Assembly (NCBI GenBank): GCA_008704415.1
Contig: VXIS01000431.1
Coordinates: 1 to 32,980, forward strand
Reading direction: 5' to 3'
DNA length: 32,980 nt
Source of the DNA: Sphaerosporella brunnea
Lineage: Eukaryota; Ascomycota; Pezizomycetes; Pezizales; Pyronemataceae
Below the pieces are notes generated by a model. The model was not told the DNA's origin and did no database searches. It was given only the letters and a program-made list of their open reading frames with translations. Each line of letters starts with the position of its first letter. Position 1 is the stretch's first letter. A program made the position numbers and the translations under genes. This document shows positions 1 to 10,320 of the stretch, piece after piece.

Positions 1-1902
1 CGGCTGAGGTAAGGTCAAAGCGAACAGTGACCTTCGGTACGCGTGTCACTTTAGGAGACCTAGTTTACCGACATGTCTCCGTGTGTCGTTACCATGGACC
101 ATGATGCGTGTCCATTCTTCATTGGGGTTGACCGCGATCCCGCTGGAGTCTAGGCGTCTAGCTGCAGTGAGTATAATGTTACTGAACATGCACTGCTAGA
201 CGGCGGTCGCGGTGGAGCAGGCCAGCACCGTGATCTTTCCTTTCCGGTTTTGGTTGACAGCTGCCAAGCGCAGGAAGCCTGGTGCCCGCTCCGTAGCCAG
301 TGCATCGTTTATTGCCCTCACCATGTTTGAGCAGTAGTTGGTGTTGCTGGGGTATTTCGACGCGCCCTTTTCACGTGTCATGATCATGGTTCGAGCTCAG
401 CGTAGCACCTCGTGTCCAGCCGGTTTGAGGCCAGGGATGGCGTTGACGGCTTTGGAGGGCTTCTTGGTCATGGCGACTGTGGTCCAGGAATCGTCGTTGC
501 GTGAGGTGTTACCTTCATTATTGACTATTGCTGCGAAGGTATTGGGTTTTACTGCAGCTCTGGGGGCGGGTGTTTTGGCGGGCTTGGTTTGCACCGGAGT
601 GGGGGCCTTCTCCTTCCGCTTTGCGATGCTGGTGACCTTGGACGGACCAGCTACCACGGATGTCGTAGCGTGGGTGAAGTCCTTGAGGTTACCCTTGCCT
701 GCTGCAGTGATGGCTCCAGCAACGGAGTTAGCAGGCGGGTTCCTCTGGCGCCTGGCGGCATCTTCCTCCGTATCCTTCAAAAATTGGTCGACGGGGGGGT
801 CGAACCAGGTTCCTGACATCTCTGTGTCGGCAGTCGGGGGCAATGGAGGTAGGGGGGCAGGGGTGGGAATGGGGATGGGGATGGGGGCAGGGCGTGGTGG
901 GGCGGAGGCTTTGGTCTTGATCGTGGCCTTCTCTAAGGTCTCCTCCAGGGCTTCGATCTTCCGTGTAAGGGCAGCAGTGATGTAGACGACCTGTTTCCGG
1001 GCTCACATTGCCATGTCGTAAATCGCGGCTTGAATTGCCAAGGCGTTGTCAGAGGCGGCACGCGTAACTACCTCGCTCATAGCTTTCAGAAGGCGTGCAT
1101 CTAGTCCTCCATCGTCGCGTGGTGCGGTGTGCGCTTCATTTCGTCGTCGCTTGCGGGTATCCGACAAAAGTTGGGCGGATGGGCCGTCGGAAGAGACGGG
1201 GGAGCGGAACTTGCTGAGGTCCATCGGGGTGTGTGACGTAGGCGTGTTTTGACTTGGCTCGCTCACATTAAAGCGGGGAGGTGCGTCTGGGGTGAAAGCG
1301 AAGCGGGGCCTGAGCAGGTCCCCTGGTGCTATTTGGGGGGGGGGTGGGGGTTGGGGTTGGCACCCTGAGAGGTTGCGGCAGGGTTTCATGTTGGGGCGGG
1401 GGGCATGGCGGCGGGCGGGGGCGTGGTGATGGGCGGGGGGGGGGCGGGGGCGTGATGACGGGCGTGGGCGTGGCGATCACGGCGGTTGGTGTCGGCAACG
1501 GGGTCAGGGCGGGCTCAGACCACCGCGAGACGCCCTGAAGGTCGATCTCCATGTCGTCCGCCTTGTCCACTGGCACTTGGGACGACTCGATCGGGTCGGA
1601 AGGGTCCTCCAAAGGAGGCGCTGCGTTCGGGTTCATAGTGGCTGCGAGTTTCTGGTGTCGCGGGATCACGTCGCGCGCCCTTATTTTGGGTTTGCTTGCG
1701 CGCCCTCGAGCGGCAAGCCAGCGTGAAGCTTGAGTGTTGTTCGCGACGATAGTTTGGGGCCAATCAGCGTTAGACACGAAGCGGCTTGGCGTCTCCAAGC
1801 GCGATGCGTGCAGTTGTCGGGTGTGTTGCTGCGAGCCTGGTATCCCAATGCGTGAGAGAAATGTGCTATTGGAGCCTTGAGGTATCGTCTTTGTGCCATC
1901 AT
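1..1902 (-). pseudogene. Tad-like LINE ORF1 (gag-like) remnant, truncated by the left edge
   Basis: A long minus-strand reading frame resembles the ORF1 nucleic-acid-binding protein of fungal Tad-clade LINEs. The N-terminal part (about 1800-1300) is rich in Pro and Thr. A Lys/Ala-rich middle leads to a segment with DDSWTTVAMTKK near 440. Next comes an alpha/beta-like region with MVRAINDALATERAPGF (about 320-270), and then EEWTRIMVHGNDTRRHVG near the left edge, a pattern typical of these ORF1 proteins. From about 1389 down to about 50 a single frame is kept, apart from TGA at 1003-1005, TGA near 397 and TAG near 196. Further frameshifts lie near 1790, in the homopolymeric tract at about 1320-1460, and near 50, where VTRVPKVTVRFDL resumes in another frame. 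The zinc knuckles, endonuclease and RT would lie outside the window. Assignment to LINE ORF1 is fairly sure; the clade is inferred from resemblance. Confidence 0.7.
1322..1470. repeat. G-rich low-complexity tract inside LINE ORF1
   Basis: The plus strand carries several runs of 4 to 10 G separated by short spacers. On the minus strand these read as Pro/Thr/Arg-rich linker of the ORF1 remnant. The ORF1 frame changes inside this tract, so slippage in the G runs is a likely cause of that frameshift. The tract could also form G-quadruplexes. Confidence 0.7.
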
Positions 1903-2329
1903 GAAATAAGCCTTGAGGGGCTCAAGCGCAACGAGTGATGCTGCAGCGGCGTTTAGTTCATACCAGAGCTACCCCTATATCCTTTCTTGGTCTTGGTTGT
2001 TTGAATCCACTGTGTGTCCGTTTTTCCACAGCTGTTTCTCCGCTCTACCCTATTGTGAAATGTAAGACCAGTGTTCCTAATAGCCGGCCCAAAAAGCCCC
2101 GCTGTGCGAGCGGGCTGCCAAAAGACATCAGTCTGGCGGTCTCAAAATCACGACAGGCTGGCTGTTGGGCTGCCATGCTGCCAAGCACTTTCGCCTGAGG
2201 AGGACCATCCGTTTGACTTAGTTACGTGGTAAACCGAAGAGTGTTTCTGTGAAGCGGTTGCTCCATTCCCCATAGCGCATGACCGTTGCATCGCCTGGAA
2301 GCCCGCCAGCCAGCCCGTTAAGTGATGCA
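1903..2329. other. Spacer with a short GGCTGGC-type motif
   Basis: No coding frame is recognisable. The motif GGCTGGCTGTTGGG near 2158 recurs in inverse orientation inside the fold-back at 14655-14757. A related AGCCCGCCAGCCAGCCCG stretch lies near 2297. This suggests a decayed copy of the same small repeat family, but the ends cannot be defined. Confidence 0.3.
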
Positions 2330-2450
2330 AACAAGCCGAGCTGCGAGCTACAGCCGGCTCGAACGTACATATATCTTTGTGCTCAAGCAGCTCGAGCATA
2401 AAAGGTTTCGGCTCAAGCTCAGCTCGGCTTCTCTCGAGCTTTCTAGAAAG
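2330..2450. repeat. GAGCTCG-rich fold-back element (MITE-like)
   Basis: The segment opens with AAGCCGAGCTGCGAGCT and closes with AAGCTCAGCTCGGCTT, an imperfect inverted repeat. Several CTCGAGC/GCTCGAG words lie between. Such AGCTCGAGC-rich fold-backs occur as short non-autonomous DNA elements in many eukaryotes. I see no convincing target duplication, so the borders and class are uncertain. Confidence 0.4.
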
Positions 2451-2589
2451 AACGAGGTTCCGCCGAGATTTCGAGGGGAGAACGCATCCGTCAGGCACTC
2501 GTGCAGGCTCCGCCCTCCTCCTAGCTGCCAATCACAACGGCGCGGCGCCTTATGCAATTTGTCGCCGAAAAAAACGTCTTTGGAGACCC

Positions 2590-3208
2590 TCCCCTCCCTG
2601 CTCACCCAACCACGCTTGCCACTCCATGCGGCCGAGTCATCATCGAGTCGGAAGCTGATGCTCCACTGTCGGTACTAATGTGGCAAAATCCCTCCAGCAA
2701 TGAGCTCGCTGTCTTCTCGGATGGATCCAGGGGACTGCGGATATGCCGCGGTCACCCAACCCAAACCACTCGAGACACGTCCAGGCGTACATCGGCAACA
2801 ACAACAAGGAGGCATACGCTGCGGAACTCTTTGGTATTGCTGCCGGTCTGGAGCTGGCCTCTACGCTCTCCACAGTCCGCAATAATGCGTCAGGGCGCAT
2901 ACGCCGCTTCACGGATGTGCAGGCCGCTCTTAAGCGCATTCATAACGACAGGCCGGGAGCTGGATAGTGGGTTCTGCCACGCATTGCACGTGCAGAGATC
3001 GCCTTGAAGGCACAAGGCTGGACGGCCGAATACCACTGGGTACCAGGCGCAGGGCAACGAGCTGGCAGACCGGCTGGCTAAGGAAGCCGCAGAGAAACAC
3101 CTCAAGCCCATTGCGAGAGACTTGCTTCGCACCGCCTATTGGCCGCAGAGTCACCAAAGAGAGGAAACAAGACCGGCAGGCATGGCTGCGCCAACACTGC
3201 CTACCTAA
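2590..3208 (+). pseudogene. RNase H domain remnant of a LINE, multiply frameshifted
   Basis: Three plus-strand frames together give an RNase H domain of the type found at the C-terminus of fungal LINE ORF2. The order is FSDGS (catalytic Asp codon at 2720), GYAAVTQP, then EAYAAELFGIAAGLELA (Glu near 2809), FTDVQAALKRI (Asp near 2914), ARAEIALKAQGWTAEYHWVPG, and GNELADRLAKEAAEKH ending near 3100. Frame changes occur near 2730, near 2760 and near 3053, and TAG at 2965-2967 interrupts the domain. The usual WVPGHxGxxGNE box reads WVPGAGNE, so the catalytic-loop His is missing. No RT sequence precedes it, which fits 5' truncation, common for LINE insertions. No poly(A) or simple 3' tail is evident. 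It lies opposite in orientation to the ORF1 at 1-1902, so the two are unlikely to be one insertion. Confidence 0.8.
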
Positions 3209-3540
3209 GAGCTACTATGTTGAGATTCCGTATCACTCTGCCTTGTCTTTGCACTAGACCGGACTGTACTTGATCAAATTGGGGCTCCCTCTTCGGCCTG
3301 CAGGTCTGGTTGTGGGCAATCGTTATGAACACGGAATGGCCCGGCGGCGGCGATGAAGTAGTACCCCCCCACCCCCCACGTGACCCTCACTCGCGACAAA
3401 CCGGGTCTACATACTTTAGAATTCTGTCTTCCGATATGCGGAGCTATGACCTGGTGGATCTTCCGGATTGTACGCAGATCGCAATCCATCCATAACTTTT
3501 GCTTATAAAACCAGGGAATGTATGTAAAGATCTTAGTTCG

Positions 3541-3960
3541 GGATGTCAATCTCTTGAAGGGAAGCTGGCTGTTCTTGAAACCAAGCTCAGAGAGGCTCTC
3601 GCTCGCCAAAGTCGTTTGAAATCAAGCGGACAAGCTGTCTAGACAGCCTGGAAGCCCAACAGACGGTGCCGGTAGCCCAGGACCCCCTACCATACCAATT
3701 GCGCGGAAGAAAAACTAAAGGGAAGGCAAGAGCGGGGAGGCACGATAAGGATGTCATAGAGACGCCAGATAGTGAGGCGGGAGACACACGGATTACCTGG
3801 TGTGTGGTATGGATGAAACCTGCCAGATTGAGCAGTCAGAGGCGGCGGAGGAGCATCTCCCGCTTCGTCAATGAAGTGGGAACGCCGTCCGGAGTGTTCT
3901 GCGAAGGGCCTGCCGCTTGGACAGACCGTGGAGAGTCTAGTTGATCTGGCAGGGAGGACG
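3541..3960 (+). pseudogene. Coding-like remnant of unknown function
   Basis: I do not recognise this segment. Near 3556 a frame reads LEGKLAVLETKLREALARQS, which has a coiled-coil-like heptad pattern. After a frame change near 3640 it continues with a hydrophilic Lys/Arg-rich stretch and DKDVIETPDSEAGDTR (about 3745). Another frame then gives MDETCQIEQSEAAEEHL near 3810 and a last shift gives LGQTVESLVDLAGRTG near 3925. The composition is protein-like but several shifts are needed, so it is either an old gene fragment or chance. Confidence 0.25.
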
Positions 3961-6808
3961 GGTGTGTGCGTCGTTGGATATAACTCGCGTTTGTTTTCTT
4001 CTATTTCTTAAGGAGCTTGGCAGATATGATTTGACGAGTGTGGGTCTGTGAACGTGCTTGTGGTGTGTGGCGCACCCGTGCTAGCTGGCATGCACAACCA
4101 GCCAGCTATGTCCAATTGCTGCGCCGTCAACAATACTCTTGGCTAACAGCTATCGTGTTTCAACAAGGATCGGTTCTCTGGATGGCGAGAAACCGATCTC
4201 ACGGTGTTGGACTCGTCCATAAACACCAATACCCCGTGGGTATCCCAAATCGTCCGTGCTTGGGGGCATACCTTTGACGGATTGTTTCACGTCGACATCA
4301 AATAACGCGTGCTCTCGGTATCTGGATCGGACGAGTAAACACTCGAAATCACCTTCCCGGAGCTCTTCTTGCGTTGCGATTACCTCCAAAACCGCGCGGA
4401 GCTATCCTGCGACGTCTGAACGGAGACCGAATCGTCAAAGCTGTTCACCGTCCCCGCCTCGAGATGGTCAGGTCGACGTTGCCGGTAGAAGATCATGATC
4501 AGCTAATGATCTTTATACGAACGGTAGAGTATAGGGTGTTCGCAACCTGGACGGTGGGTAGCCATCAATGAAACGAAGACAAGCAGATTGTCCGGTTTCA
4601 CCTGTTAGGATGCAATCCGTTTGACGCTCTGGTGTGCAGCTGGAGTGAGGTCAACGTTGTATCTGTCTGTGCACGAACTGTGTGTATCGCTTCAGTCGAG
4701 GGCACTGGTGCCGGGCTCGCTGCCAGCTATATCCTGCAGTTGTTACTACCGCGGTGAAGCCTGGTAGTTCCATATACCAGATATATATTGCAACCGAGAT
4801 AGCAAACTCCAAAAATGGACCCAATAGAGCTCAGAAAGCGCAAACTGGCAGTGCAAACAAACTTTGTAAAAGCGCGGAACCATCTCACTACCAGATGACG
4901 TCTTCGGATTTGTCGGTACCAACATCTATGCACCGAACCTGGTTGCTGTCGATCAACATCGCCATCCCGTTGACGGTGTTGCCTCTCGCCAGTCTCGCAT
5001 TTCACAAGTGTGGCAGGATACAAGGTGTCAATCCGACGTTTCGAGGAACAGTCAGCACTAGGAGCAAGTCGTGTTTCTGGCACTTCAATTTGTTTCCCAT
5101 TCACTCAGAGTAGATCGTATCTGACCGACGCCACGTGTGGATCTTTACAAAGGTTACAGTTAAAACCTCTTCCGCGCACATCTTAAAAGGTCTTACCTAC
5201 ACCTAGCATTGCAGTGATGTGATATAGTGCAACTTTATCCGCGAAGTGGCAGATAGAAAATAGACCTACTGGCCATGCGTTGGGTCGTTGCGGGTGTGTC
5301 CCGCACTATCGATCAGACTTCCAGCTGCGTCGTGTGTATTCAAGGTTAAACGTGCAAACTGCAAGACTGGAGGTGAGGACGGGCTCCGCTGGATTTTGGT
5401 AGGGGCCTATAAACCTTGGCTAGCGGGGTCTCTGGAGGTAAAAATTGCTCATGTCCCTCGTCGCTATTAGTCAAGGAGCTGCTAATATACCTCTATTGGA
5501 TGCTTCCTAGTGGTTAGAAGCCACCATCAGGATGGCGACGATGATAGCCCCGGTCACCATGAGAGTCTATCTTCGTCTCATGCCTTCGCGGAACAGTCCT
5601 CCTCGACTTCCCGTGCCAGCGAGCAAAGGTGTGTATCCGGTGTCGCGGAGGAATAAGGTAGTCCTAGATTGCAGCCGTTCGAATAGATTTCTGCTACCAC
5701 AACGGCCAACGGTTGTCTCGACCCGCCTTCATCTTGCGGTATCTTTCTATTCGTGTGCACGAATTGAGGGTCCTGCGGATCACGTTTGCTGGCGGAGCAG
5801 TTGATGTTGAATATGGAGTCTGGCTAGGTATAGGGGTCCTCAGGCATGTCTCAGACCCTTCCGATCCCCAGTATATGGGCATCCGGCATCCGAGGCAGCT
5901 CCTGGTTCCCAGGGATCGCGGATTTGGGGGATCGCATCTCCCTGGGGACCTCAGGGTTCTCCGGCACATGGCCTCCAGGCATCCTGTCTCAAGTACATTT
6001 AACGGGTCTCCGACCCACGCCCGGTTGCCGTGAGCACCTATATATCCGACGTTTACGCCCCCCTGTCACTTCACGAGTGTCGCATGGCCCAGGAATCTTC
6101 ATTTTTGTGGTAAAGGACAGTTCAATCTAGCGGTAGCTGGTATGGACTCAAAGCGTTACAGATTGTCTTTGGATATGTTAATGTAGGGAGCAAACATTGA
6201 CAGTTGTATTGCCTGTCGCATCCACATAATCCATCAAACGAAACATTAGTTGGAGCCTGCAATGTTGACACCGGACAAATCCCCCCAATCGAGATATACA
6301 TGCTGATCAGAGCCAGAATCGTCACGAGTTGAATACATCAAAAATCGTGAGTCAAACTACATCACTGAAATGCGAGCTGTTACTGAATAGACGCGTTTGG
6401 CTTCAGTATCAATCATGGTTCAGCCATCAGAGCATGCCTCGATAGGAGATTGTGTATCCACATGCACTCTTTCAACACCTATGAACCGTGTTTGGGTTGT
6501 GGTGCGGGGGGTTGCCAATATTCGAGTGATGCCATGGCGCAGAAAAGGCGACGATGCACAGGGTGCTCAGAGTGTAAACGGAGTTATATCTACTTGCCTG
6601 GGGTTTTATTATTGTCAAATCCTTCCTTTCGTCCGCTCTCCATGCGAGGTCTGCGTCCCGGTTGGTCGTATACCCTGAGCATACAAAGGCGTTTGCAATA
6701 CTGTGTTTTTTCTCCTCGCAAAAGCTTTTCCAGGCCTGTTCAAGACAATGTACTGTCAGTCAACTCAACTGGCTATGAAAATAGGTGCAAACATATCTCA
6801 ACGACTCG
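3961..6808. other. Anonymous sequence without recognisable genes
   Basis: Only short open frames occur, in all six frames, and none has a recognisable motif. A stretch at about 5830-6000 repeats GGCATCC-like and CCTCAGG-like words irregularly and may be a decayed minisatellite. Nothing else stands out. Confidence 0.5.
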
Positions 6809-6822
6809 CTAACCCTAACCCT
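6809..6822. repeat. Short telomere-like repeat, two CCCTAA units
   Basis: The plus strand reads CTAACCCTAACCCT. This equals a little over two units of the TTAGGG-type repeat on the C-rich strand. A tract this short can occur by chance, but a longer one lies at 17358-17383 in the same orientation. Confidence 0.5.
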
Positions 6823-7744
6823 CGGTGTACTACAGCAACCCGGCGCTGCCCCAAATCACGGGGCTCGTGGTAGTTAGCTCCTGAAACATTCGCATTCGCT
6901 TCCAAGGCATCTAATTTGTTCTGTAAGGCATCCGACCGACGTTTTTGAACGGTTGATTGCCTATAAGGTCAATAACCTAACATACGTACTCCATGAGTAT
7001 ACAGATCAGATCATTCAAATGGCCGCGGTCAAGAAAGTCTTACCTGGATGAGCGACGTACAGCCACCCGGAATCAATGCAGTGGAGAACTTCCCATAACT
7101 CTATCCGGGTCGGATACAAAGTGGAGAATTTCGGGATAGAAGCGCAATAGAAGCTTTCGCTTCCCGTGCGATTGACCGATAATCCTACGGTTTCTAAAGC
7201 TTTGAGCTCTTGGTGGGGCACAAGTGACAAGGAAGGTGGCCGTCAGGCAAGACGCCGGTAGGGAGCCCGGAGGGGGGTCTACAACTTGACAGTGAACCGG
7301 CACGGCGGCGCTGGGAAATTTAGCGTACGCCCGGCGGTCTTCCTGCTTGCAACGGGCCGCTATGGAAGAAGTCGTTAGATAGGGGGGGGGGGCCTATCTA
7401 TCCGCCGGATCCAACAATCCAACGTGCAGACGTGGATACCCCTATTTAGATCGTGCTCGATAGAGTTATGGCAGGTTCTCCAGTAGCTCCTGCATAAACT
7501 TGATGACTATCGTGTGGTAATCTGCGGGGTTCTTTTGGTCCGTGTTTGTCGGTGCAGGCAAAGAAATATGATTACGCCAAAGGAAGTTCAAAAACCAAGC
7601 CATGGATAAACAAAAATCGTCCAGGTACTCTTGGACAGGGCAAGGCCTCTTGGCCAAGCTGGGATGCGCGGAATCCAGCGGTAATAGATGGAGTTTCCTT
7701 GTAACTTGTGATTCGGGCCTTCCTACAAAGCACGTAGGAGTGCC
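6823..7744. other. Anonymous sequence
   Basis: No gene is recognisable. A minus-strand open frame at 7015-7230 has unremarkable protein-like composition but no motif I know. A run of 10 G lies at about 7382-7391. Confidence 0.45.
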
Positions 7745-7910
7745 GCAACCAGGGCGGTCAATAGTCCGGCCGGCCGCCAGGTCAAACGGGGCCCCACGGA
7801 GTGGGTCAGGTCGGGCCGGCGATGTGGCAAGCCCGACAGGTTCGGGCTAGCATAAGAAAAACCTGGATATCTGATAGGGGCCGGCCGGTGCCCGGTATCC
7901 TGAACTAAGG
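7745..7910. repeat. GC-rich fold-back with CCGGCCGG ends
   Basis: GTCCGGCCGGCCGCC near 7766 is matched in inverted orientation by GGGGCCGGCCGGTGCC near 7877. Between them lies a clear hairpin, AGCCCGA-CAGGT-TCGGGCT, near 7832-7850. GGTCGGG-type words repeat on both sides. This fits a small non-autonomous DNA element or its remnant. I cannot place exact termini. Confidence 0.35.
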
Positions 7911-8439
7911 TCGGGTCGGTCATTGTGCCGAAGACGGAGCCACTAAAAGCGCTAATCGTTCCGTGTTCGCCGCAGCTAAACCGTCGATCACAATCAACAG
8001 ACTGATCGATCCACTCCAAAAACAAGAACTCGGATGAGAGTTGGAATACTGCGGAGCCGAAATACTGACGATTTAATCACAAATCTCGCAACTTTGACGC
8101 ACTTTAACCCAGAAAATACAGGTCTGAAGAGAGGCAGATGAACGTAGCTGACGTTATGCTCACAAATCCAACGATTTTGAAACCTATGGAGCGTAGCAGA
8201 AGAGCCATTGTGAACACTACAACTGTTGCGCGGCAGTATTCCGACTTGTTTTCATGCCCCGGTGACATCAAAACAGCCAGCTTGCAGACAGGGTGCGGAA
8301 CTTTGCCGGTGCTCATCGCCCGCAATTCGCGTGGTCCTTCAGCGCGAGTCTACACTGTCATCCCATGTTCTTCCGTACGCTATAAGTTGTGCTGCTCATG
8401 TTTCTTTCCTTGATTTATGTGTAAGCAAAAAACCTCAGA
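7911..8439. other. Anonymous sequence between fold-backs
   Basis: I see no gene, promoter or repeat that I can support in this stretch. Confidence 0.4.
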
Positions 8440-8610
8440 TGCCTGGCGGGCCCGCCCGGCGCCGAGTACTTCTCGGCCTGGCGGGTGCCCTCAGGCGCCT
8501 GGGTCTCAATCCAAAAAGCCTGGTCCAAACGGGCCGTGATTTCAAAAGCCCGTTTCAATCGGTCCGGTTCATGCCGCGCTCAAAGCCGGACTGGCCGGAC
8601 TTTTGACAGC
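8440..8610. repeat. GC-rich repeat-like block beside the pogo remnant
   Basis: The block holds GGCGGGCCCGCC (a near-perfect palindrome), GCGCCGAGTACTTCTCGGCC (an inverted pair) and repeated GGTCC/CCGG words. It resembles the block at 7745-7910 in composition. It overlaps the last codons of the open frame that contains the pogo C-terminus, so the transposase end may be fused to repeat sequence. Confidence 0.3.
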
Positions 8611-9972
8611 CCTGGCCGCAACTGGGTCATTCCTTCCGAACCTCCACACACAATGCCTTCATAAGCTTCTTCCGAGAAGATGCCAGAAATTTTCTTTCTA
8701 CTCTTCTTTACAGCATCAACAAATTGTTTTCTCTCTGCTTTTGCAGCTCTCTTGATAGCAGTCTGCGCACGTTCCCGTGCTTCTCGTGCCTTTGTCGCCT
8801 CATCCTCATCCCTCCGCACCACCATGTCCTGCGCCTCCTCGGCATACAAAACGCCGCCACGCTGAAGATGCGTTCGCTTGGTTCGCTTGCGCCGAATCGC
8901 TTCTGATTCTTGGGTCCCCTTGATCTCTGCAGCTGCTTCAGCACCAGCGTGTGCTTGCGCCAGCCCTCCATTCAGTGCAGTCTTAAGCCTACGCTTCAGA
9001 CTTGGTGTCATTCCTCTCAAGGTGACAGACTTCGTTGTAAACAGACTGGAATTGACGCTTCAAAGACCGTATAGTGAGAGGTACTTCTAGTGCTTCTTGC
9101 GGTGGAGGTGGTGTAGGGGGTCAGGGCGGTGGTGTTGGCTGGAGTTCGCGCAGCTTCGAAAGCACAACGTCCGCGTTGGATGGGACCAAGCCAGTGCAGC
9201 GAAATGTAGAGAGGATCGTAGATGGTTTGGACGTTTGGCGGCGTATGTTGTTGATCGCGTTGAAGAATTCCGCTTTGTCAAGGTCAATACACCCCGTGCG
9301 CGTTGCAGCATCAACAGCCTCAGCATGGTAATGCTTATATCGTTGGAAGAAAACGACGTCCAGCGGCTGGAGCAGGTGGAAAGTGTGCGATGGCGAGCAA
9401 AATGCAATGATCTTGCGCTCGTCGCACTATGCGATGAACTGCTTGGTGCAGTGCGAGCTGTAACCGTTGAAAAGAAGTATTTGGCTCGAGGCGACGAGAA
9501 ACAATCAAAATGGGCGAGCCAGTCCATGGATAGTTAATCGTTTATGTATCCCGTGTCTGAGACGGTAACCAGATAGCCTGACGGAAGCTTGGAGAACCAT
9601 TTTGCTTGATGGATGATGCCAGAAACGATGATCATAGGTGGTAGTACATTGCCATCAGCGCTGATGGTTTCACACACTGTGACAAGCTCTCGGTTGGTGG
9701 AACTTCCCAGATACGCTTTTCTGCTTTGGTGTTGAGTGATAACCAACTGATCTTTGCCGATGCCGATACGAAAGCCGGTCTCGTCGACGTTATATATGTC
9801 GCGAGGGTAGATGCGGTGTTCATCGTACACCTTCTTGAACTCTGCAAACCAATCACGGAATCGTGCTGGATCGTACGCGAGCTTTCTGTCGATGTGTCGG
9901 GGTCGGTGTGCTCGCGCGCCAGAATGTGGTTCGCACAGCTGGTGACCATCTTCATGCGAGCTTGAGCACCAA

Positions 9973-10013
9973 TAGGCGTGTTCACAGTAGGCGTTCCAAA
10001 GGACGTTCCGCGG
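9973..10013 (+). repeat. Left terminal inverted repeat of the MITE-like element
   Basis: It pairs with 10280-10320. Thirty terminal bases are identical, then one transition, then CGTTCCGCGG in both. Confidence 0.9.
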
Positions 10014-10090
10014 TCGTTCCAGCGCTCGTTCCGCGACCCAGAAAAAGAGGTGTTTCTCGCGATCCACTCTGAACACGCCGTTCCGCCAGC

Positions 10091-10138
10091 CGTTCCACCG
10101 CCCGTTCCACCGCCCGTTCCACCGCCCGTTCCACCGCC
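10091..10138 (+). repeat. 12-bp minisatellite (CGTTCCACCGCC)x4 inside the MITE
   Basis: Four perfect tandem copies of CGTTCCACCGCC follow one related unit (CGTTCCGCCAGC, 10079-10090). Copy number in such arrays often varies between element copies. Confidence 0.95.
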
Positions 10139-10279
10139 CCGGAAAAAGAAATTTCGTTTGTGTTGCTCTCTGGAACGATCGCTGGAACGCTTTTTGGAAC
10201 GTAGTACCGCCTTTTTTGACGTTCCAACGACGGGCGTTCCAGAGAGCGTTCCGCGTCCCGGAACGAACCCTGGAATGAC

Positions 10280-10320
10280 CCGCGGAACGCCCTTTGGAAC
10301 GCCTACTGTGAACACGCCTA
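10280..10320 (-). repeat. Right terminal inverted repeat of the MITE-like element
   Basis: It is the reverse complement of 9973-10013, ending in ACACGCCTA next to ATTAGC of the transposase sequence. Confidence 0.9.

Larger units (their letters stand above)
9973..10320. mobile_element. 348-bp MITE-like element inserted in the pogo transposase
   Basis: Both ends carry the same terminal inverted repeat. The first 30 bases (TAGGCGTGTTCACAGTAGGC and on) match perfectly and similarity extends to about 48 bases with one mismatch and a small indel. The repeat starts and ends with TA, which fits TA target duplication as used by Tc1/mariner-type transposases. The interior has no transposase and is packed with GTTCC/GGAAC words in both orientations, giving high folding potential. 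The element sits between the codons for LDA and GAQARMK of the transposase on the minus strand. The 274-codon open frame at 9534-10358 reads through it, and its RWNG repeats are just the translated minisatellite. Alternatives are a Foldback-type element or a non-autonomous partner of another DNA transposon. Confidence 0.85.

Noticed and set aside
338..985. 215-codon plus-strand open frame
   Set aside because: It is the opposite-strand shadow of the LINE ORF1 remnant; its Gly/Ala/Val/Met-rich composition mirrors the Pro/Thr/Ala codons on the minus strand.
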